Assembly: GCA_031411495.1 (NCBI GenBank)
Contig: JANOBD010000211.1
Location: 43,941-107,940 of the forward strand
Reading direction: 5' to 3'
Origin: JANOBD01 sp031411495
GTDB lineage: Bacteria > Planctomycetota > Phycisphaerae > Tepidisphaerales > Tepidisphaeraceae
Length of the DNA stretch: 64,000 nt
Numbering within the stretch: position 1 is the stretch's first letter; each line of letters opens with the position of its first letter. Position numbers and translations under genes: made by a program. Shown here piece by piece: positions 34,116 through 43,603 of this stretch. A model generated the notes under the pieces. It saw only the letters and a program-made list of their open reading frames with translations. It was not told the DNA's origin and did no database searches.

Positions 34116-34304
34116 GGGGAGAGGGCGGTCGACAGTCGACGCTGAGGGGCCGCGGTGTTGGAGTGTTGCAGCATCGAATTGGTGGGCGTGCGCGGCTCAC
34201 GGGCAGGCTCATCCGGCGGAGTTCTCTTCCCAGTTTCACATCCATCGAAAAGTCGTGTCAACCGGTTGAGGGGTTTGAATCGGCGATGTGTTTCAAAGGG
34301 TGTG

Positions 34305-36500
34305 ATGAAGCGCAACCCATTGAAAACACGAACCCTGACCATGAGCCACACACACCGTCCGACGTTTGACACGCTCGAAGATCGCCGCCTGATGGCCAAT
34401 TTCACCGTGACCAGCACCGCCAACAGCGGTGCGGGGACACTGCGTGAAGCGATCACCCAGGCCAACGCGACGACAGCGGCGGACGTGATCAACTTCAACA
34501 TTGCTGGTAGCGGTATGAAAGTGATTACGATTCCGACTTCGCTGGACGTCACCCAGCCGGTCACGATCGACGCGACGACGCAGCCGGGCTACGCGGGCTC
34601 GCCTTTGGTACAGGTGCGGCGCACAGGAACTTCGTTCAACGACGGGATTCAACTCAATGCCTCCAACAGCGTCATCCGAGGATTGTCGGTGACGGAGTTC
34701 GTGAACGGCATTGTCGTCAACGCCGCGAACGTGACGATCGAGAAGAGTTACATAGGTCTGGATCCGACCGGCGCAGCCGTCGCGAATACCGCCGACGGCA
34801 TCGTCGTCACGACCGCAGGTAACTTCGTCACGATCCGTGACAACATCATCAGCGGGAACGGCCAAGACGGGGTTGACCTGTCTGCCGACAACGCTCGCTT
34901 CACCGGCAACATCATCGGACTGGACCCGACCGGACTGCTGGCCCGACCCAACGCCGCCAACGGCATCCGCGTGACCGCCAACGGCGACAGCCTCACCCTC
35001 GGCGATGGCGGCGACGCCAATCGAAACATCATCTCCGGAAACGGGTTTTCTGCCCTCCGTTTCTTAGCCGCCGCGTCCAACGGGCTGATCATCAACAACT
35101 ACTTCGGCCTTGACAAAACCGGCAACGTCAGGATCGCCAACAACGCTAACTCCATCGTGGCCATCAACGCATCCAGCCTCAGCATCGGTGTCCCCGCCCT
35201 GGGCAATCGCTTCGGCGGCAACGGTGTAGACATTTTCGGCAACTCGATCAACAATGTCGTTACTGACAACGTCTTTGGCGTGGGCGCGAATCCCGCGATC
35301 AACGTCGGCGGCGGGACAGGAATCTCTGTCGCCGGCAATCTCAACACCATTACCAACAACATTGTCGGGAACAACACCACCGGGATCCGCGTCGAAGGTT
35401 CCAACAATACCGCCACGGGCAACTTCATCGGCGTCCTGCCCTCCGGACAAGCCGTCGGTGGCAACACGGGCATCTGGATCCCCAGCGGCTCGAGCAACTA
35501 TGTTCTTGGAAACACGATCGCCAACTGTGCACTCAACGGCGTGCAAGTCAGCGCGGGCACGAACAATTACTTCGACAACGTCACCTGGGCCAATACCCGA
35601 TCGTACCGCATCGAAGCGATCGCCAACGACAGCCTGCATCAACCGGTGATCTCGTCCGTCTCCGAGAACCCAAGTGGCTCGTACACCATCAACGTCGCTT
35701 ACCTTTCTGTTCCGGTAGGGACGTATCAGATCAAGCTCTACTCGAGCGACCAGGCGGGCAATGCCGCGTCCGGCCACACCCAGCGATTGCTTCAGACAGC
35801 GACCTTCACCTCGGTCGGCGGCGACGCGACCCGCAGCTACACCGTCACCGGCACGCCGCTGGATTCGAAGTTCATCACCGCGACGATCAGCGAAGTGATC
35901 TCTACAAACGTCTTCGGCTCAACATCCGAACCGAGCGCGGCGGTTCAAGCGCTCGGCACGCCGGGCATGGCGGGCAGCGCGTTCGAGTTCGAAACCAACC
36001 ACACCGTGCGTTTCGACTTCACATCCGTTACCCAGTCCAGCGTGGGCGTTGGCGACGTTACCATCCGAAACCTCGCAACCCTTCAGCCCTACTCCGCCGA
36101 GACGATGACCGTTTCAGGCAATACCTATCGCTGGACCCGAAACGCAATACTGCCAGACGGCAGCTACGAAGCCGTCATCCCCGTCGGTGCGGTGTCCAAC
36201 GCACGCGGCACGAACAAGTCGGCCCTGAAGCTCAACTTCCACGTACTCGCTGGCGACGCAAACCGAGACGGCACCGCGAACTTCGATGACCTGCTGATCC
36301 TCGCCCAGAACTACGGCCAAACCGGAAAGACGTTCAGCCAAGGCAACTTTAACTACGACGGCGGCGGCAACGTCAACTTCGACGACCTGCTCATCGTCGC
36401 CCAGAAATACGGCACGAGCCTCTTCAGCGACGCCAGCATTGCCATGCCCGTTGTGACCAGAAGCTCGCGGCGTGCGCCGATCCTCTTCGCGATTGTTTGA
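34305..36500 (+). CDS. LEPR-XLL surface protein with parallel beta-helix and paired dockerin-like repeats
   Basis: The start is set at ATG 34305 (731 residues); ATG 34341 is possible. The LEPR-XLL-type motif is FDTLEDRRLMANF. Then comes STANSGAGTLREAITQANAT, typical of CSLREA-like domains, and about ten repeats of a parallel beta-helix with GLDPTG and NIISGNG words (residues ~110-440). Two beta-sandwich-type domains follow. At the C-terminus are two dockerin-like units: GDANRDGTANFDDLLILAQN and GGGNVNFDDLLIVAQKYG. There is no PEP-CTERM tail, unlike the gene at 5351-6241. It is probably a secreted or surface-bound glycan-binding or adhesive protein; the beta-helix may be a polysaccharide-degrading relic. 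Confidence 0.82.
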   Translation: MKRNPLKTRTLTMSHTHRPTFDTLEDRRLMANFTVTSTANSGAGTLREAITQANATTAADVINFNIAGSGMKVITIPTSLDVTQPVTIDATTQPGYAGSPLVQVRRTGTSFNDGIQLNASNSVIRGLSVTEFVNGIVVNAANVTIEKSYIGLDPTGAAVANTADGIVVTTAGNFVTIRDNIISGNGQDGVDLSADNARFTGNIIGLDPTGLLARPNAANGIRVTANGDSLTLGDGGDANRNIISGNGFSALRFLAAASNGLIINNYFGLDKTGNVRIANNANSIVAINASSLSIGVPALGNRFGGNGVDIFGNSINNVVTDNVFGVGANPAINVGGGTGISVAGNLNTITNNIVGNNTTGIRVEGSNNTATGNFIGVLPSGQAVGGNTGIWIPSGSSNYVLGNTIANCALNGVQVSAGTNNYFDNVTWANTRSYRIEAIANDSLHQPVISSVSENPSGSYTINVAYLSVPVGTYQIKLYSSDQAGNAASGHTQRLLQTATFTSVGGDATRSYTVTGTPLDSKFITATISEVISTNVFGSTSEPSAAVQALGTPGMAGSAFEFETNHTVRFDFTSVTQSSVGVGDVTIRNLATLQPYSAETMTVSGNTYRWTRNAILPDGSYEAVIPVGAVSNARGTNKSALKLNFHVLAGDANRDGTANFDDLLILAQNYGQTGKTFSQGNFNYDGGGNVNFDDLLIVAQKYGTSLFSDASIAMPVVTRSSRRAPILFAIV

Positions 36501-36580
36501 GCGAAGCGCTGTGACTCCGCCGTCGACGCTCGCTCAGCGAGCCGCGGGGAATAGCAGGAGTTCCGCAGATGGAGTCGCGA

Positions 36581-38263
36581 CTACGTCTTTGACAGCTTGC
36601 GATACTTGATCCGGTGGGGCTTGTCCGCATCGGCGCCGAGGCGCTTGTGCTTGTACTCTTCGTAGCTCTGGAAGTTCCCCTCGTGGAAGACGACGTTGCC
36701 CTCATCTTCGAAGGCGAGGATGTGGGTGGCCACGCGGTCGAGGAAGTAGCGGTCGTGGCTGACGACGAGCATGACGCCGGCGAAGTTCTCGATGCCTTCT
36801 TCGAGGCTGCGGATGGTGTTGACGTCGAGGTCGTTGGTCGGCTCGTCGAGCAGGATGACGTTCGCGTTGCTCTTGAGCATGCGGGCCAGGTGGACGCGGT
36901 TGCGTTCGCCGCCGGAGAGGATGCCGACGGCCTTCTGCTGATCCGTTCCGCTGAAACCGAAGCGGGTGACGTAGCCGCGGGCGTGCTGGGTGAGCTTGCC
37001 AAGGTCGATGACGTCTTTGCCTTCGGCGATGTTGTCGAAGACGGTGACATCGTCCTTCAGGCTCGCGCGGCTCTGATCGAGGTAGGCGAGCTTGACGGAT
37101 TCGCCGAGCACGACCTCGCCGCCGTCCGGCTTCTCCTGGCCGGTGATGATGCGCAGGAGGGTGGTCTTGCCGGCGCCGTTGGGGCCCATGATGCCGACGA
37201 GCGCGCCCGGCGGGATGACGAAGTTGACGTTGTCGAAGAGGAGCTTGTCGCCGAAGGCTTTGCGGACGTTTTTGGCTTCGATGACCTTCTGGCCGAGGCG
37301 CGGGCCGGGCGGGATGTAGATGTCGATCTCGGCTTCCTTCTGGCGCGGATCCTCGGCGAGCATCTTCTCGTAGTTGGAGATGCGGGCCTTGGATTTCGCG
37401 CGGCGGGCGGTGGGCGACTGGCGAATCCATTCGAGTTCGCGGGCCATCATCTTCGAGCGGGCGTCCTGGGCCTTTTCTTCGATGCGGTTGCGGGTGGCGC
37501 GGGCTTCGAGCCAGGTGGAGTAGTTGCCTTTGAAGGGGATGCCCTGGCCGCGATCGAGCTCGAGGATCCAGCCGGCGACGTTGTCGAGGAAGTAGCGATC
37601 GTGCGTGACGGCGATGACGGTGCCTTCGTACTTGCCCAGAAACATCTCCAGCCATTGGACGCTCTCGGCATCGAGATGGTTCGTGGGCTCGTCGAGGATG
37701 AGGATGTCTGGCTTCTGAAGAAGCAGCCGGCAGAGCGCGACGCGGCGTTTTTCGCCGCCGGAGAGGTTGTCGACGACGGCTTCGGGCGGCGGGCAGCGGA
37801 GGGCTTCCATCGCCTGCTCGACCTGCTGGTCGAGGTTCCAGCCGTCGAGGTGGTCGATCTGCTCCTGCACGACGCCCTGGCGGTCGAGCAGCTTCTGCAT
37901 CTGCGCATCGTCCATCGGCTCGGCGAACTTGTGGCTGATCTCCTCGAACTCCTTCATGAGGTTGGTGATCCGGCTGGCGCCTTCCTCGGCGATCTCACGG
38001 ACTGTCTTGCCTGCTTCGAGTTGCGGTTCCTGCGGGAGGAAGCCGACGGAGTAGCCGGGCGTGCGCGAGATCTGGCCTTCGAAGTTCGTGTCGATGCCGG
38101 CGAGGATGCGCAGGAGGGTGGACTTGCCCGAGCCGTTGAGGCCCAGGACGCCGATCTTGGCGCCGTAGAAGTAGCCGAGCCAGATGTCCTTGAGGATGGG
38201 CTTTTTGTCGATGACTTTCGACACGCCCTGCATGGAGAAGATGATCTTTTCTTGTTCGGCCAT
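36581..38263 (-). CDS. ettA: ABC-F energy-dependent translational throttle protein EttA
   Basis: The 560-residue protein has two ABC ATPase domains and no membrane region. The first has Walker A GLNGSGKSTLLRIL, signature LSGGEKRRVALCRLL and Walker B ILILDEPTNHLDAESV. The linker contains EEKAQDARSKMMARELEWIR and ARRAKSKARISNYEKML, the arm/P-site tRNA-interaction region of EttA. The second has GPNGAGKTTLLRIITG, LSGGERNRVHLARML and LLDEPTNDLDVNTIRSLEEG. EttA binds the ribosomal E site and gates the first peptide bond according to the ATP/ADP ratio. The length (~555) and ending (KPHRIKYRKL) match EttA rather than other ABC-F members. It is close to but probably separate from the respiratory cluster. 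Confidence 0.94.
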   Translation of the reverse strand: MAEQEKIIFSMQGVSKVIDKKPILKDIWLGYFYGAKIGVLGLNGSGKSTLLRILAGIDTNFEGQISRTPGYSVGFLPQEPQLEAGKTVREIAEEGASRITNLMKEFEEISHKFAEPMDDAQMQKLLDRQGVVQEQIDHLDGWNLDQQVEQAMEALRCPPPEAVVDNLSGGEKRRVALCRLLLQKPDILILDEPTNHLDAESVQWLEMFLGKYEGTVIAVTHDRYFLDNVAGWILELDRGQGIPFKGNYSTWLEARATRNRIEEKAQDARSKMMARELEWIRQSPTARRAKSKARISNYEKMLAEDPRQKEAEIDIYIPPGPRLGQKVIEAKNVRKAFGDKLLFDNVNFVIPPGALVGIMGPNGAGKTTLLRIITGQEKPDGGEVVLGESVKLAYLDQSRASLKDDVTVFDNIAEGKDVIDLGKLTQHARGYVTRFGFSGTDQQKAVGILSGGERNRVHLARMLKSNANVILLDEPTNDLDVNTIRSLEEGIENFAGVMLVVSHDRYFLDRVATHILAFEDEGNVVFHEGNFQSYEEYKHKRLGADADKPHRIKYRKLSKT

Positions 38264-38326
38264 TTTCTTTCTGAGTTAGCGAAGCGGCCGATCATACGGA
38301 TCGGTGCGGATTTCGCGATGCGTGGA

Positions 38327-38947
38327 TCAGCCGGCCAGGAACATCATCCCGAACATCGCCAGCCAGACGACATCGAGGAAGTGCCAGTAAATGGCCGAGT
38401 GTTTGACCGGGTTGTAGTACTCGTGGTCATACTTTCCGGCGAACGCGCCGTGCGTGACCAGGAGAAGCTCGACGATTCCGCCCAGCACGTGCAGGGCGTG
38501 GATGAGGATGAAGACGAAGATGATCCCGAAGAACGGGTTGACGCGCAGGAGGTTGTTCGCGTCTCCGCCGGCCAATTCGTGGGCGTGGACGTTCGCGAGG
38601 TGATGCTTCACCAAGATGCCGAGGGAGGGCAACTGCACGCAGCAGAAAGCGATGCCGATCATGAGGGTGACCACGAGCCACGCACGGAGCAGGTCCTGGC
38701 GTTCGCGGCGGATCGAAATGACGGCCGCCTGGATGGTGGCGCTGGCGAGCAGGACGAGCGCGGTGCTGAGCCAGAGCATCCGCGGCAACTCGATGGTGCC
38801 GAAACCGACATCGGCGGCGCGGGTCGTGCGAATTGCCAGGTATCCCAGCAGCATCGCGCCGAACAACATCGACAGCGCGCTGATGAACCAGATCATTCCC
38901 AGCGTGCCGGTGAAGTGGGGAACAGGATGCGTTTTTGCTTGGCTCAC
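38327..38947 (-). CDS. Second cytochrome c oxidase subunit III-like protein
   Basis: The 206-residue membrane protein starts at GTG 38947. Hydrophobic helices include TLGMIWFISALSMLFGAMLL, LWLSTALVLLASATIQAAV, AWLVVTLMIGIAFCCVQLP and FFGIIFVFILIHALHVLGGI. The ending SAIYWHFLDVVWLAMFGMMF is the conserved subunit III C-terminus (YWHF-DVVW). It is a short, five-helix form of the family, different from the 361-residue subunit III encoded ~540 bp upstream. It is the last gene of the leftward respiratory cluster. It may be a subunit of the same oxidase or a leftover of a second one. Confidence 0.85.
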   Translation of the reverse strand: MSQAKTHPVPHFTGTLGMIWFISALSMLFGAMLLGYLAIRTTRAADVGFGTIELPRMLWLSTALVLLASATIQAAVISIRRERQDLLRAWLVVTLMIGIAFCCVQLPSLGILVKHHLANVHAHELAGGDANNLLRVNPFFGIIFVFILIHALHVLGGIVELLLVTHGAFAGKYDHEYYNPVKHSAIYWHFLDVVWLAMFGMMFLAG

Positions 38948-39044
38948 GTTTCGATCATAGTCAGACGGCCTCGAAGCGGGCCGGGCGTTTTATTTCAAAA
39001 CGCGCAGGCACGCATCAAGGCCGTCGAGAACTGCAGCCGCCCGG

Positions 39045-39443
39045 CTACTTGGCGCCGGTGGTGATGTCGGTGTTGGCATAAGCCTCGCGCAGGTTGTGAT
39101 ACTGGCCGGAGTCGAGCGAGGCGATCACGATGAAGAGCCCGACAAACAGGAGCGCCGCCAGCAGGCAGAGCGTGTTGAACGGATTATCCCACCGCAGGTG
39201 CATGAAGTAGAGACAGACCAGGCCACCCTTGATGACCGCGATCGTGATCGCGACGAAGAGATTGATCTGGTAGCCAAAATCCACCTTGGTTACCGCGTAG
39301 GTGAGAACGGTGAACACCATGAGTACGATGAAGATCCCCGCGAGCAGGCTCACGGGGACGACGTGGATGTGAATCGCCCCGTCGTCGTGAGCGTGCGCGG
39401 TTGGGTGTTCGGTGTGGTCCACAGGTTCGTGATGATGTGCCAT
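39045..39443 (-). CDS. Cytochrome c oxidase subunit IV family protein
   Basis: The 132-residue protein starts at ATG 39443. It has a His-rich N-terminus (MAHHHEPVDHTEHPTAHAHD) and three membrane helices: VVPVSLLAGIFIVLMVFTVL, FVAITIAVIKGGLVCLYFMH and LCLLAALLFVGLFIVIA. The 'KGGLVCLYFMHLRWD' stretch is typical of the short prokaryotic subunit IV family. It lies 39 nt after the subunit III gene on the same strand and probably stabilises the oxidase. Confidence 0.88.
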   Translation of the reverse strand: MAHHHEPVDHTEHPTAHAHDDGAIHIHVVPVSLLAGIFIVLMVFTVLTYAVTKVDFGYQINLFVAITIAVIKGGLVCLYFMHLRWDNPFNTLCLLAALLFVGLFIVIASLDSGQYHNLREAYANTDITTGAK

Positions 39444-39482
39444 GGTTCGTTCGCCAGTTGATTCGATCGCCGATTGTTGTCT

Positions 39483-40568
39483 TTAGTGAATCAGGTAGAG
39501 CAATGGGAAGAGGAAGATCCAGATCAGGTCGACCAAGTGCCAGTAAAGCCCAACGAGATCGACCGGCGCAAAGTACTGGCTCGTGAATTGTCCGGCCGAG
39601 GCGCGGAGGAACAGCCATACCATCAGGCCCATTCCCACGAGCACGTGAATGCCGTGCAGGCCGGTCATCATGAAATAGATGCTGAAGAACGTCTGGAGCT
39701 GGCTCTTGTCGAGGGGTTCGAGCTCGCTGTAGGTCGTGAGGTGATGGCCGACCTTTTCGTCAACCTTCGAGTTGGTTCCGGACGCCATCATCGTCGGCGG
39801 GACGATTGCAGCGCTTTCATTGCCGAGGTCGGGCGCCGTGACGACGGTTCCGATGGCTTGAAGCGCGATTGGCGGTTCCTTTGAGGCCTCGGTGGGCGCG
39901 GTTCCCGCGGCATGTTCTGCCGCGCCCGATTTGACGTCGGCACTGTTCTGGGTGTGCTGAACGGGCTTCACTTCGGTTTCTGTGGCTGGCGCTGCATGTT
40001 CTCCGCCTTCAGCGGATGCGGGCTCGGCGCCGCTGCGCAGATGGGCTTCATGTTCGACTTCCTCGATCGTGATCGCGCGGGCTTCCGACGGACTCTTGCC
40101 GTCCCTGCCCTTGAACTCGGCATTCAGCGAATTGAACTCGCCGGGAAAGAGAAAGTGCTGCCACTTGGCTTTGTATTCGACGGCCTTGACGCACATGAAG
40201 ACCACGCCGCCGAGAAACGTGAGTGTCAGCATGATCTGCAGGAGGCCGCGCTGGTTGAGCTGCGCGGCCCGCACGCCCCAGGCCATCGTGAAGCTGCTGG
40301 CCAGCAGGACGATCGTGTTGACCATTCCCCAGAACGGGTCGAGCGCGTTGTGGGCCCACAGATAGACCTGCGGGTGGTTGTAGCGGTAGACGGAATAGGC
40401 GCAGAACAGTCCGCCGAACATCAGCACTTCGGTCGCCAGGAAGGTCCACATTCCCAGCTTGTTCGTCGTGAACTGCTGGGCTGGCGTATCGAAGTGATGC
40501 GCCAGGTGGGCGGGATTCCCGTGTGCGTGAGGGTCGTCTGCGTGGGCAAGATCTGCGGCGGTGCTCAT
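39483..40568 (-). CDS. coxC: Cytochrome c oxidase subunit III with hydrophilic insertion
   Basis: The 361-residue protein starts at ATG 40568. Recognisable helices are KLGMWTFLATEVLMFGGLFC, MVNTIVLLASSFTMAWGVRA, LLQIMLTLTFLGGVVFMCVK, and at the end FFSIYFMMTGLHGIHVLVGM and YWHLVDLIWIFLFPLLYLIH. The E in ATEVLMFGGLF is the conserved lipid-pocket acidic residue. Between helices 3 and 4 there is a ~140-residue Ala/Glu/His-rich insertion (EGGEHAAPATETEVK and further), absent from ordinary subunit III. The gene sits between the subunit I and IV genes. It contributes to stability and proton uptake, not to catalysis. Confidence 0.9.
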   Translation of the reverse strand: MSTAADLAHADDPHAHGNPAHLAHHFDTPAQQFTTNKLGMWTFLATEVLMFGGLFCAYSVYRYNHPQVYLWAHNALDPFWGMVNTIVLLASSFTMAWGVRAAQLNQRGLLQIMLTLTFLGGVVFMCVKAVEYKAKWQHFLFPGEFNSLNAEFKGRDGKSPSEARAITIEEVEHEAHLRSGAEPASAEGGEHAAPATETEVKPVQHTQNSADVKSGAAEHAAGTAPTEASKEPPIALQAIGTVVTAPDLGNESAAIVPPTMMASGTNSKVDEKVGHHLTTYSELEPLDKSQLQTFFSIYFMMTGLHGIHVLVGMGLMVWLFLRASAGQFTSQYFAPVDLVGLYWHLVDLIWIFLFPLLYLIH

Positions 40569-40625
40569 GTGTTTGCTCTTCCAAATCGAGTCGAAATCCA
40601 GCTTCCTAGCGCTCTGCACTCGCGA

Positions 40626-42407
40626 TCAATGAGCGACAGACGTTCCGTGACCGGGCGAGGTCGGCTCCGGCGCGTCCGGGTCCAGCACGTAGCCTTCCTC
40701 GTCGCTCTTCTTCACCCAGTTGTGCATGTCATACGGATCGCCGACGGAGGGTTGAACCGCGAAGTTGTCGTGCGGCGGCGGTGAGGTGGTGTGCCACTCC
40801 AGCGTGTTCGAGCCCCACGGATTGGCAGGCGCCTTCCTGCCCCACAGCAGGGCGTGCAGCAGGTTACCCGCCGCGATGAACAGCCCGATCGACAGCGTAT
40901 ACGCACCCAGCGTCGAGATCACGTGATAGATCTGGAACTCAGGCGGATAGCTCGCATATCGGCGAGGCATGCCGAGCGATCCCATGATGAACTGCGAAAG
41001 GAACGTGACGTTGAAGCCGACGAACAGGATGATCGCGCCGACGCGGCCGACGTTGTCGTTGAACATCTTGCCGAACATCTTCGGCCACCAGTAGTACAGG
41101 CCGCCGAGGAACGCGAACACCATCGACCCGACCATCACGTAGTGGAAGTGGGCGACCACAAAGTAGGTGTCGTGAAGCGGGATATCCGACGCGATGGTGG
41201 CAAGGGGCAGACCGGTGAGGCCGCCGATCGTAAACAGGCCGATGAAGCACAACGCATAGATCATCGGCGTGTTCAGGTGGATGGAGCCGCCTTTGAGCGT
41301 CGCCATCCAGTTGAACACTTTCACAGCCGAGGGAATCGCGACGCTGAACGTGATGAGCGAGAAAATCGCGCTCGTCAGATCGCTCTGGCCGCTGGTGAAC
41401 ATGTGGTGACCCCACACCAGGAAGCCGAGCAGCGCGATCGCGACCGAGCTGATCGCGATGAACTGGTAACCGAACACGTGCCGGCGGCTGAAGGTGGTGA
41501 TGAGTTCGCTGATGACGCCGAAGCCCGGCAGGATCATGATGTAGACGGCCGGGTGCGAATAGAACCAGAAAAAGTGCTGGTAGAGCACCGGATCGCCGCC
41601 GAGGTTCGGATCGAAAATGCCGATGCGGAGGGTACGCTCGGCGGTGAGCAGGAGAAGCGTGATCGCCAGTACCGGCGTTGCCAGAACCTGGATGAGCGCG
41701 GTCGAATAGATCGCCCACAGAAACAGCGGCATGCGAAACCAGTTCATGCCCTTGGGACGGAGCATGTGGATCGAAGCGATGAAGTTGAGGCCGGTCAGGA
41801 TCGAGCTGAAGCCAAGGATGAACGCGCCCATGGTCGCAGCGACGACGCCGGACTTCGAGGCGGTCGTCGAGTACGGGGTGTAGAACGTCCAGCCGGTGTC
41901 GAGGCCGAAACCGCCGGGCAGGTTGATCTTTCCGCCGGTTGCCACCGAGAGCGTTCCGCCAACGAGAACGTACAGCATGAAGGCCGCGCCCAGGACGTAG
42001 ATGTAGAAGCTCAGAAGATTGAGCTTGGGAAATGCCACGTCCTTGGCACCGAGCATCAGCGGCAGGACGAAGTTGCCCAGGATCGCCGGGATGGCCGGGA
42101 TGATGAACATGAACACCATCACCGCGCCGTGCAGGGTGAAGAAGTGGTTGTAGAGTCGCCACGTCGCGACTTCATCCTTCGGGATGAACAGGGCGCCCGG
42201 GCCGAGCAGTTCGGTCCGAAGCAGGACGGCGAAGATCCCGCCGATGAAAAACGAAAGCAGCACAAAGACCATGTACATCAGGCCGATGCGCTTGTGATCG
42301 ATGGTCAGGGCCCACGACAGAATGCCCCTGCCGTGCGTGAGATAATTGTCGGCGGCAGGCTCGTTGCCGTGGCCGTGTTTGGAGATGGGTGTTGCGATCG
42401 AGCTCAT
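40626..42407 (-). CDS. coxA: Cytochrome c oxidase subunit I, A2-type
   Basis: The 593-residue catalytic subunit has 12+ membrane helices and holds the heme a and heme a3/CuB site. Conserved parts include FFTLHGAVMVFMFIIPAIPA, GAKDVAFPKLNLLSFY (D-channel Asp), VWGHHMFTSGQ (CuB His pair), IPSAVKVFNW (K-channel Lys) and HDTYFVVAHFHYVM (heme ligands). The usual HPEVY glutamate is missing: the sequence reads FWFYSHPAVYIM, the YSHPxV motif that defines A2-type proton-pumping oxidases such as those of Rhodothermus and Thermus. It is the third gene of the oxidase block, after SCO and subunit II. Confidence 0.95.
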   Translation of the reverse strand: MSSIATPISKHGHGNEPAADNYLTHGRGILSWALTIDHKRIGLMYMVFVLLSFFIGGIFAVLLRTELLGPGALFIPKDEVATWRLYNHFFTLHGAVMVFMFIIPAIPAILGNFVLPLMLGAKDVAFPKLNLLSFYIYVLGAAFMLYVLVGGTLSVATGGKINLPGGFGLDTGWTFYTPYSTTASKSGVVAATMGAFILGFSSILTGLNFIASIHMLRPKGMNWFRMPLFLWAIYSTALIQVLATPVLAITLLLLTAERTLRIGIFDPNLGGDPVLYQHFFWFYSHPAVYIMILPGFGVISELITTFSRRHVFGYQFIAISSVAIALLGFLVWGHHMFTSGQSDLTSAIFSLITFSVAIPSAVKVFNWMATLKGGSIHLNTPMIYALCFIGLFTIGGLTGLPLATIASDIPLHDTYFVVAHFHYVMVGSMVFAFLGGLYYWWPKMFGKMFNDNVGRVGAIILFVGFNVTFLSQFIMGSLGMPRRYASYPPEFQIYHVISTLGAYTLSIGLFIAAGNLLHALLWGRKAPANPWGSNTLEWHTTSPPPHDNFAVQPSVGDPYDMHNWVKKSDEEGYVLDPDAPEPTSPGHGTSVAH

Positions 42408-42470
42408 GGTTTTCTCACAGTTTCATTGCATTGGGACAGGACCCGTCAGTCGGCAGTTGAATCAACTCGA

Positions 42471-43535
42471 TTACGGCTTTGCCGGTTCCGCGGTCGGTGC
42501 GGTAGCAGCCGGGGCCGCTTCCTTCGGGGCATGGGCGCTGATCGACTTCATGTAGGCGATCAGATACTTGTGCACCCACTCATCTGAAATCTGGCCTTTA
42601 GAAAACGGATTCATCGCCGACGGCGGGCCGAAGCCTTTGACGACGTGCGCCTGCGGATTGCGAATCGATTCGAGGATGTAGTTGTCGTCGACGGTAATCT
42701 TGGAGCCGTCGGCCATCTCCTGGGATTCGCCATACATGTCTTTCCAGGTGGGGCCGGTGCCGGATTTGCCGTCGACAGAATGGCACGAGAAGCAGCCGTT
42801 AAGGGACGCGATTTTCTTACCAACATCAACCGGCGGCAGCGGCTTTCCGTTTTCAACCGTTGGGTCGGTCAACTCGATCATCTTTGCGTGGAAAGCGGCA
42901 TCATTCAAAACGATCGCTTTGCGACGCATGTTCGAGTGACTGTCGCCGCAATATTCAGCACAGTACAGATCGAACTCACCCTCTTTTGTCGCCGTGACCT
43001 GGATGTGATTAAAGCGTCCTGGCACAACGTCTTTCTTCACACGCATTGCAGGCAAGTAAAGGGCGTGAAGAACGTCTTTACTGTTGAGCGTGATCTCGAC
43101 AGGCTTGTTCAGAGGGAGATAAAGGTTCTCGCCTCTGCCGGTTAGACCATTAAATGCCGCCGGATATTCAAATTGCCATGCCCACATGCTCGCATTTGCC
43201 GTGATGGGGAGGGAACCGGGATGCGGCGTCGTCATCCGCATGTACACGCGGAAACCCCAGAAGAAGCAGATGAAAACGATGATCGAGGGGATCAGCGTCC
43301 AGGTGAGCTCCAGCATGTTGTTGTGGCCCGGCGGATCGGCGATCGGGTGCGCACTGGCGCGGTACTTCCACGCGAACCATGCGGTCACCGCAAGAATGCC
43401 GACGCTGAACAGGATCGTGATGCCGTGGATGAACCACGTCAGCGGGTCGATATCGCGGGCGATTGTCGACGCCTGCTCTGGCAGCAGGAAACCCTGGTGG
43501 GTGGCGGCCAGCATATTTGAAATCGTCATCAACAT
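42471..43535 (-). CDS. coxB: Cytochrome c oxidase subunit II fused to cytochrome c (caa3 type)
   Basis: The 354-residue protein has two N-terminal membrane helices (LTWFIHGITILFSVGILAVT and LTWTLIPSIIVFICFFWGFR). The CuA domain contains DVLHALYLPAMRVKKDVVPG and the metal-binding CAEYCGDSHSNMR. A cytochrome c domain with one heme site, NGCFSCHSVDGKSGTGPTWK, and a Met ligand region (AMNPFSKGQISD) follows. The fused domain makes this a caa3 oxidase, which can accept electrons directly from the upstream complex. A Pro/Ala-rich tail closes it. ATG 43529 is an alternative start. Confidence 0.95.
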   Translation of the reverse strand: MLMTISNMLAATHQGFLLPEQASTIARDIDPLTWFIHGITILFSVGILAVTAWFAWKYRASAHPIADPPGHNNMLELTWTLIPSIIVFICFFWGFRVYMRMTTPHPGSLPITANASMWAWQFEYPAAFNGLTGRGENLYLPLNKPVEITLNSKDVLHALYLPAMRVKKDVVPGRFNHIQVTATKEGEFDLYCAEYCGDSHSNMRRKAIVLNDAAFHAKMIELTDPTVENGKPLPPVDVGKKIASLNGCFSCHSVDGKSGTGPTWKDMYGESQEMADGSKITVDDNYILESIRNPQAHVVKGFGPPSAMNPFSKGQISDEWVHKYLIAYMKSISAHAPKEAAPAATAPTAEPAKP

Positions 43536-43603
43536 AAGCGTTACCTGGTCAGTCTATTCGTCGCCTTCAGACTCTCGTCAATCCGTTCGTGGTTCTATTA
43601 CTT

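Noticed and set aside
36614..39064. 816-codon plus-strand open frame opposite ettA and coxC2
   Set aside because: It is antisense to two well-supported genes, spans both and their spacer, and has the Asp/Ala/Val/Gly-rich composition expected from the complement of GC-rich codons.
40791..42587. 598-codon plus-strand open frame opposite coxA
   Set aside because: The translation is low-complexity (Arg/Asp/Glu/His-rich) with no family resemblance, and coxA is certain.
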